From contig JAQUEZ010000193.1 in NCBI GenBank assembly GCA_028684915.1, forward strand, positions 1-11,635: a stretch of DNA of 11,635 nucleotides, read 5' to 3'. The position numbers and the translations under genes were made by a program. Positions 8,321 to 11,635 of the stretch are shown in pieces. This DNA is from Desulfobulbus sp. (GTDB lineage: Bacteria; Desulfobacterota; Desulfobulbia; Desulfobulbales; Desulfobulbaceae). The notes under the pieces were generated by a model that ran no database searches, was not told the DNA's origin, and saw only the letters and a program-made list of their open reading frames with translations. Position 1 is the stretch's first letter. Each line of letters opens with the position of its first letter.

Positions 8321-8650
8321 CTACTCATCGTTTTCTGGCTTTTTCCGGCCTGTTTTTAACAGATGAGAGAGATTGGCAAAGGGGGTTTGGGTAATGGTTG
8401 GGCCCACCTTTCTATCTGGATTTTCAGTGGGAAGCCACTCGGCGTCGAGAGAGCGGGAATGTTCGTTATCGTGGCAGTAAATACATAACAGCTCCCAATT
8501 GCTGCCATCGGACGGGTTGTTTTTGTAATTATGGTCTTTGTGGTGAACCGTCAATTCACGCAGGTTTTTCCCGGAGAAATCACGGCCGCATTTTCCGCAA
8601 ACCCATGGAAGGATCTTGAGTGCTTGGTTACGATAATCTACTTTTTTCAT
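8321..8650 (-). CDS. yajD: YajD-family HNH nuclease
   Basis: This 109-residue protein matches the YajD family, small HNH-fold proteins of about 115 residues, along most of its length. The conserved core LRELTVHHKDHNYKNNP (30-46) is followed by DGSNWELLCIYCHDNEH (48-64). A zinc site is visible as C18-x2-C21 with C56-x2-C59, and the HNH catalytic elements are the H36-H37 pair and H60/H64. HNH enzymes cut nucleic acids using a divalent metal; the cellular role of YajD is not well established. Only a poor Shine-Dalgarno site is seen before the ATG at 8650, but MKKVDYRNQALKILPW aligns well with the family N-terminus. It lies 83 bp downstream of the MucR-family gene in the same direction, so it may be co-transcribed, and it converges on the exporter operon. 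Confidence 0.9.
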   Translation of the reverse strand: MKKVDYRNQALKILPWVCGKCGRDFSGKNLRELTVHHKDHNYKNNPSDGSNWELLCIYCHDNEHSRSLDAEWLPTENPDRKVGPTITQTPFANLSHLLKTGRKKPENDE

Positions 8651-8733
8651 AAGCAGAAACAGGTTGACTTGAACGGCAATGGATAATGTGAGGGACGCGC
8701 AGATTATTAACGCCCCCCTCGAAACCTTGTGTT

Positions 8734-9189
8734 TTAAGCCGATTTTTTGCCAGGAGTTTGTTTTTTGGTTCGGGCGATAATGGCTTTTTGCAGGTTGGCC
8801 GGAATACCCCGCTCTTTCCCGGATGCTGAACGTGCATCAGACAGCGTTTTTGCACAAAGTGGCTGCCGGGCAGAGAAGCCATATTTCTTGCGGTATTCCT
8901 TCCCGGTCAGACCGTGGGACTTCAAATGCTTTGCCGAAAGCATTTTGAATTCTTGACCGCATTCAAGGCAAACCACCTTATTCTTTTGGATGGATTTCTT
9001 TGGGTCCAGAGTTATCGGCTGCGCTTCAGCCTCCGTCTCGACCACCTCGGAGGATTCAGTATCCTGCAGGGTTTTGAGAGTTTGGAAGGTTTCGTTCAAG
9101 GCAGATTTGATTTCATCGGTGGTCATTTGTTTGCGGCCGATTTGAGATTGGATAATCTCAGCCGTCATTTCTACAAGAGTTTTGCTCAT
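8734..9189 (-). CDS. MucR/Ros-family zinc-finger transcriptional regulator
   Basis: This 151-residue protein belongs to the ROS/MUCR family. The zinc finger reads C74-x2-C77-x10-H88-x3-H92 and is followed by the family's characteristic GLTGKEYRKKYGF segment (93-105) and a basic tail rich in Lys/Arg (SGKERGIPANLQKA onward) that would contribute to DNA contact. The N-terminal 35 residues resemble the helical oligomerisation region of MucR proteins; residues 40-65 are an acidic, probably flexible linker. Family members are cytoplasmic DNA-binding repressors or xenogeneic-silencer-like proteins that bind AT-rich sites in promoters, often their own. The ATG at 9189 has AGGA 5 nt upstream. The gene sits directly downstream of the repeat element at 9252-9414 and upstream of yajD. 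Target genes cannot be inferred; the adjacent synthase operon is a possibility only by position. Confidence 0.9.
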   Translation of the reverse strand: MSKTLVEMTAEIIQSQIGRKQMTTDEIKSALNETFQTLKTLQDTESSEVVETEAEAQPITLDPKKSIQKNKVVCLECGQEFKMLSAKHLKSHGLTGKEYRKKYGFSARQPLCAKTLSDARSASGKERGIPANLQKAIIARTKKQTPGKKSA

Positions 9190-9220
9190 TGTGTTCCTTT
9201 TTCGCTCGTCATTTTTGGAA

Positions 9221-9248
9221 ATTTTACACGTTCAGGCGTTCTCGTCAC
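9221..9248 (-). promoter_or_regulatory. Candidate sigma-70 promoter of the MucR-family gene
   Basis: On the minus strand, GTGACG (9243-9248, 4/6 to the -35 consensus), a 16-bp spacer and TAAAAT (9221-9226, 5/6 to the -10 consensus) lie with the -10 ending 31 nt before the ATG. The -35 box touches the direct repeat that flanks the hairpin element, so insertion of that element may have shaped this promoter. Weak evidence from consensus matching only. Confidence 0.3.
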
Positions 9249-9251
9249 TGT

Positions 9252-9276
9252 TGATGGACTCGTAAAAAGTCCATCA
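9252..9276. repeat. 9-bp perfect inverted repeat at the left end of the element
   Basis: TGATGGACT (9252-9260) and AGTCCATCA (9268-9276) are perfect complements around a 7-nt loop, CGTAAAA. The left arm is also the outer part of the element's terminal inverted repeat, so this end can fold alone or pair with the right end. Confidence 0.75.
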
Positions 9277-9318
9277 CACTCTAAAAGGGGGCTAGGTAAA
9301 AACACTGATATACAAGGA

Positions 9319-9380
9319 GCAGTATTTTTTCCGCCGATAAGGCATACATCAGGTGTGTCGAGCGTCGGAAAAAACACTGC
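9319..9380. repeat. Internal 15-bp inverted repeat with one mismatch
   Basis: GCAGTATTTTTTCCG (9319-9333) pairs with CGGAAAAAACACTGC (9366-9380) with a single A-C mismatch and a 32-nt loop. A third related segment, AAAAACACTG at 9298-9307, can pair with the same T-rich arm (9320-9329). A competing 7-bp stem, AGCGTCG (9361-9367) with CGACGCT (9380-9386), uses overlapping bases, so alternative folds are possible. Confidence 0.65.
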
Positions 9381-9420
9381 GACGCTGCAGATCGAAGTTT
9401 TTACGCCGCCATCACTGTTG

Positions 9421-9680
9421 GCTTGGCCGGAAGGTACTCATTTTCCTTTTAGTAATCATCATTGATGCGCCTGTCTTTGGATTAGTGACTGAAGTACGGA
9501 AAAATTTGCACAAGTGGGCGGCATTCACTTGACTCGAAGCCCCCCCATATCTTCATAGAAACAGAAAATTTCAAACATATTTTGCAGGTAATTGAAGAAG
9601 CGTTCGTCTGTCAAGTTACTCGACAGGGTTGACTCTTTTCAGAAAGAACTACCAGCGATTAATTGAAGAGGTGTTGTTTA
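9421..9680. other. AT-rich intergenic leader before the sensor kinase
   Basis: This stretch of 260 bases has no credible ORF on either strand. I see no convincing sigma-70 or sigma-54 promoter: TTGACT at 9629-9634 resembles a -35 box but has no -10 at a workable distance. The heptamer TTGACTC occurs at 9529-9535 and 9629-9635. The only functional signal I would keep is AGAGG (9667-9671), 9 nt before the kinase ATG. Confidence 0.4.
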
Positions 9681-11635
9681 ATGGTTAGCAAAAATTTTTC
9701 ACCCGGAAGCAATGCTGAATTGCGCCAAAAAGCCGAAGAGATGGCCAATGGGAGCGCAGCAAGGCCACCCGAAGACTCTGGCTCAATGTCACCGGAGCAA
9801 TCGCAAAAGTTGATCCATGAACTCAGGGTGCACCAAATAGAACTGGAGTTGCAAAACGAGGAACTCCGTCAGGCGCAGGTGGAACTGGATGCGGCGAGAG
9901 CCCGATATTTCGACCTCTACGATCTTGCCCCAGTTGGTTATTGCACCATCTCAGCGAAAGGAATCATTACCGAGGCTAACCTCACCGCGAGCACTATGCT
10001 GGGTGTTGCCAGGGGTTCTTTAATCGGACAACCGATGAGCGGTTTTATTGTTTCCGAAGATCAAGATATCTATTACCGCCATCGTCAGCAGTTGTTCGCA
10101 ACCAAAGAGCCACAGGTGTGCAGGTTGCGCGTGTTGCGGAGCCTCAGCACGCCATTTTGGGCACGACTAGAGTCGGTGGTTGCCCAGGACGTAGAGAACG
10201 GAGTATTGCTTTGTCGAGTCGTGCTTAGCGACATTTCCGAAAATAAACAGGCTGAAATTTTACTTGCTGAAAGTGAACTTAAATACCGCACCTTGGCCGA
10301 TTCCGGCCAGGCCCTCATCTGGGCAGCCGGGACGGACAAACAATATAACTATTTTAACCAGCCGTGGTTCGATTTTACTGGTCGAACCCTGGAACAAGAA
10401 CGTGGCGAGGGATGGGCTCAAGGTGTCCATCTGAATGATGTTGACCGTTGTCTGCGTACCTATAACATCGCCTTTGACAATCGTGAAAAATTCAGCATGG
10501 AGTTTCGCCTGTTTCACACTAGCGGTGATTACCGTTGGATCCAAGACGACGGTACTCCCCGTTTTGATGGCCTGGGGAATTTTCTCGGATATATCGGCCA
10601 CTGCCTGGATATCACCAAACGCAAGCAAGCGGAGTTGTCTCTCAAATCGACAGAATTCAGACAGCGCAGAATTGTGGATATACTGCAACATCCCGCAGAT
10701 AATACGCGCGATTTTCTTGATTTCACCTTGGACCAAGTCATCGAACTAACCGGGAGCAAGATTGGATATATTTATCACTACAATGAAGATCGCCGACAAT
10801 TTGTTTTAAACGCCTGGTCCAAAGATGTCCTGCCAGCGTGTCAGGTTGCCCAACCGCAAACTTGTTATCAGTTGGATAAAACAGGGCTTTGGGGTGAAGC
10901 GATCCGGCAACGACGGCCGATTGTTGTCAATAATTTCCAAGACACTCACCCCTTAAAACGAGGCTACCCAGAGGGGCACGTTCAACTGCAGAAATATTTA
11001 ACAATCCCAATTTTTAGAGATGGTCAAATTGTTAGTGTTGTCGGCGTTGCGAACAAGGAAACAGATTACGACGAAACGGATATTTTACACGTTTCGCTCA
11101 TGATGGAAAGCATTTGGAATGTCGTTGAACGCAAACTTGTTGATGAGAAAAGGATGCAACTCGAAGCACAGTTGGTCCAATTCAAGAAAATGGAGGCAAT
11201 TGGTACCCTCGCCGGTGGCATAGCTCATGATTTCAACAATATTCTCAGTGCAATTCTTGGCTACGCTGAGCTTACTCGAGAAATTTTACCGCCAAATTCA
11301 ACAGCAGGCCAAAATTTAAACAAGGTTCTGGATGCAGGACAGAGAGCAGCGGCTCTAGTGAGGCAGATTCTTGCATTCAGCCGACAGGAAACTCATGAGC
11401 GCGTTCCATTAACGCCTTCACTGATAGTCAATGAGGTCACCAAACTTCTCCGCCCAAGCCTGCCGTCCACCATCGCGATACGCAAACAGATAGTCGCTAC
11501 TCGCCCGGTACTTGCTGACCCTACGCAACTGAATCAAATTTTGATGAATCTCTGCACCAATGCCTTTCATGCCCTGGAGCACAATGGAGGTATTCTTGAG
11601 ATTTCTCTTCACGACCAAACGTTAGGTCCGTCTGA
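9681..11635 (+). CDS. PAS-PAS-GAF sensor histidine kinase (3' partial)
   Basis: The frame is open from the ATG at 9681 to the window's end (651 codons), so the C-terminus is missing. No signal peptide or membrane segment is seen, so it is probably a cytoplasmic sensor. An N-terminal coiled coil (about 40-75, VHQIELELQNEELR) leads to PAS1 (about 75-190, with DLAPVGYCTI) and PAS2 (about 200-315, ending DITKRKQAE). Next is a GAF-type domain (about 328-485, with TGLWGEAIRQRRPIVVNNF and VVGVANKETDYDETD). The kinase core follows: H-box MEAIGTLAGGIAHDFNNIL with phospho-acceptor H516, then the start of the ATPase domain with N-box MNLCTNAFHAL (N623, N627). The G-boxes and any receiver domain lie outside. 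The AGAGG at 9667-9671 supports the start. The ligand is unknown. Base composition looks less GC-rich than the synthase operon, and there is no sign that it regulates that operon beyond proximity. Confidence 0.9.
   Translation, partial: MVSKNFSPGSNAELRQKAEEMANGSAARPPEDSGSMSPEQSQKLIHELRVHQIELELQNEELRQAQVELDAARARYFDLYDLAPVGYCTISAKGIITEANLTASTMLGVARGSLIGQPMSGFIVSEDQDIYYRHRQQLFATKEPQVCRLRVLRSLSTPFWARLESVVAQDVENGVLLCRVVLSDISENKQAEILLAESELKYRTLADSGQALIWAAGTDKQYNYFNQPWFDFTGRTLEQERGEGWAQGVHLNDVDRCLRTYNIAFDNREKFSMEFRLFHTSGDYRWIQDDGTPRFDGLGNFLGYIGHCLDITKRKQAELSLKSTEFRQRRIVDILQHPADNTRDFLDFTLDQVIELTGSKIGYIYHYNEDRRQFVLNAWSKDVLPACQVAQPQTCYQLDKTGLWGEAIRQRRPIVVNNFQDTHPLKRGYPEGHVQLQKYLTIPIFRDGQIVSVVGVANKETDYDETDILHVSLMMESIWNVVERKLVDEKRMQLEAQLVQFKKMEAIGTLAGGIAHDFNNILSAILGYAELTREILPPNSTAGQNLNKVLDAGQRAAALVRQILAFSRQETHERVPLTPSLIVNEVTKLLRPSLPSTIAIRKQIVATRPVLADPTQLNQILMNLCTNAFHALEHNGGILEISLHDQTLGPS

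Larger units (their letters stand above)
9252..9414. mobile_element. MITE-like non-coding element with terminal inverted repeats and 9-bp direct repeat flanks
   Basis: The ends form an imperfect inverted repeat: TGATGGACTCGTAAAAAGTC on the left, and TGATGGCGGCGTAAAAACTT read inward from the right on the opposite strand (TGATGG and CGTAAAAA identical). The 9-mer TCACTGTTG occurs at 9245-9253 and again at 9412-9420, exactly at the two ends, as a target-site duplication would; it overlaps the outer bases of the inverted repeats, so the true boundaries may be 9254-9411. The interior has several further inverted repeats and no credible ORF. This fits a small non-autonomous transposable element or palindromic repeat family moved by a transposase encoded elsewhere. 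I recall similar hairpins in delta-proteobacterial intergenic regions, which I cannot verify here. Confidence 0.55.

Noticed and set aside
8219..8359. A 46-codon TTG-initiated frame on the + strand after the permease, with AGGAAGGA 10 nt upstream and a hydrophobic C-terminal stretch (GALLLIVFWLFPACF).
   Set aside because: The start codon is poor, it overlaps the 3' end of yajD on the other strand, and the sequence resembles nothing I know. It could be a small membrane peptide but cannot be supported from one sequence.
9252..9414. CRISPR array considered because of repeated AAAAACACTG segments.
   Set aside because: The repeats are too short, differ in orientation and spacing, and there are no spacers of uniform length.
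8914..9465. A 183-codon frame on the + strand across the MucR-family gene and the repeat element.
   Set aside because: It is antisense to a clearly conserved gene and extends through palindromic non-coding repeats; its product looks like no protein family.
9608..9634. Possible hairpin or operator (CTGTC/GACAG and GTCAA/TTGAC) and a TTGACT -35-like box before the sensor kinase.
   Set aside because: The stems are only 5 bp and mutually exclusive, and no -10 box is found at 16-18 bp.

Overview
The window looks like part of a Gram-negative, Desulfobacterota-like (delta-proteobacterial, possibly Geobacter/Desulfuromonas-type) chromosome. The reasons are a MucR/Ros-type zinc-finger regulator of the kind common there, a PAS-PAS-GAF-HisKA sensor kinase with the N-terminal VHQIELELQNEELR coiled-coil segment typical of those genomes, and an intergenic hairpin element that resembles (from memory) repeats seen in such genomes. 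The lineage is an inference; there is no rRNA or tRNA to confirm it.

Region 1 (1-8214, + strand) is a biosynthetic operon. It opens inside a large type I iterative-style polyketide/lipid synthase, whose N-terminal part lies outside the window. The domain order is KS-AT-ACP-(structural KR)-KR-DH, with no enoylreductase and no thioesterase. Next come a discrete Sfp-type phosphopantetheinyl transferase that could activate the ACP, then an ABC-2 exporter as a nucleotide-binding protein and permease joined by a 4-nt overlap. All four genes run in the same direction with short gaps, so the simplest reading is one transcript that makes, activates and exports (or membrane-inserts) a polyketide-like or secondary-lipid product. 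The order KS-AT-ACP-KR-DH followed by a PPTase recalls enediyne PKSE enzymes and PfaA-type PUFA/secondary-lipid synthases. Several catalytic motifs are non-standard (ACP, DH, PPTase).

Region 2 (8215-9189) holds two small genes on the minus strand: a MucR/Ros-family zinc-finger protein and, 83 bp downstream, a YajD-like HNH nuclease. They converge on the synthase operon, with a short hairpin in the gap.

Region 3 (9190-9680) is about 490 bp without a gene. It contains a roughly 160-bp MITE-like or palindromic element with imperfect terminal inverted repeats and a 9-bp flanking direct repeat, directly upstream of the MucR-family gene. After it comes an AT-richer leader with nothing clearly recognisable.

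Region 4 (9681 to the end, + strand) is the first 651 codons of a soluble hybrid-type sensor histidine kinase that runs off the window. By eye it is less GC-rich than the synthase operon and probably belongs to a separate functional unit.
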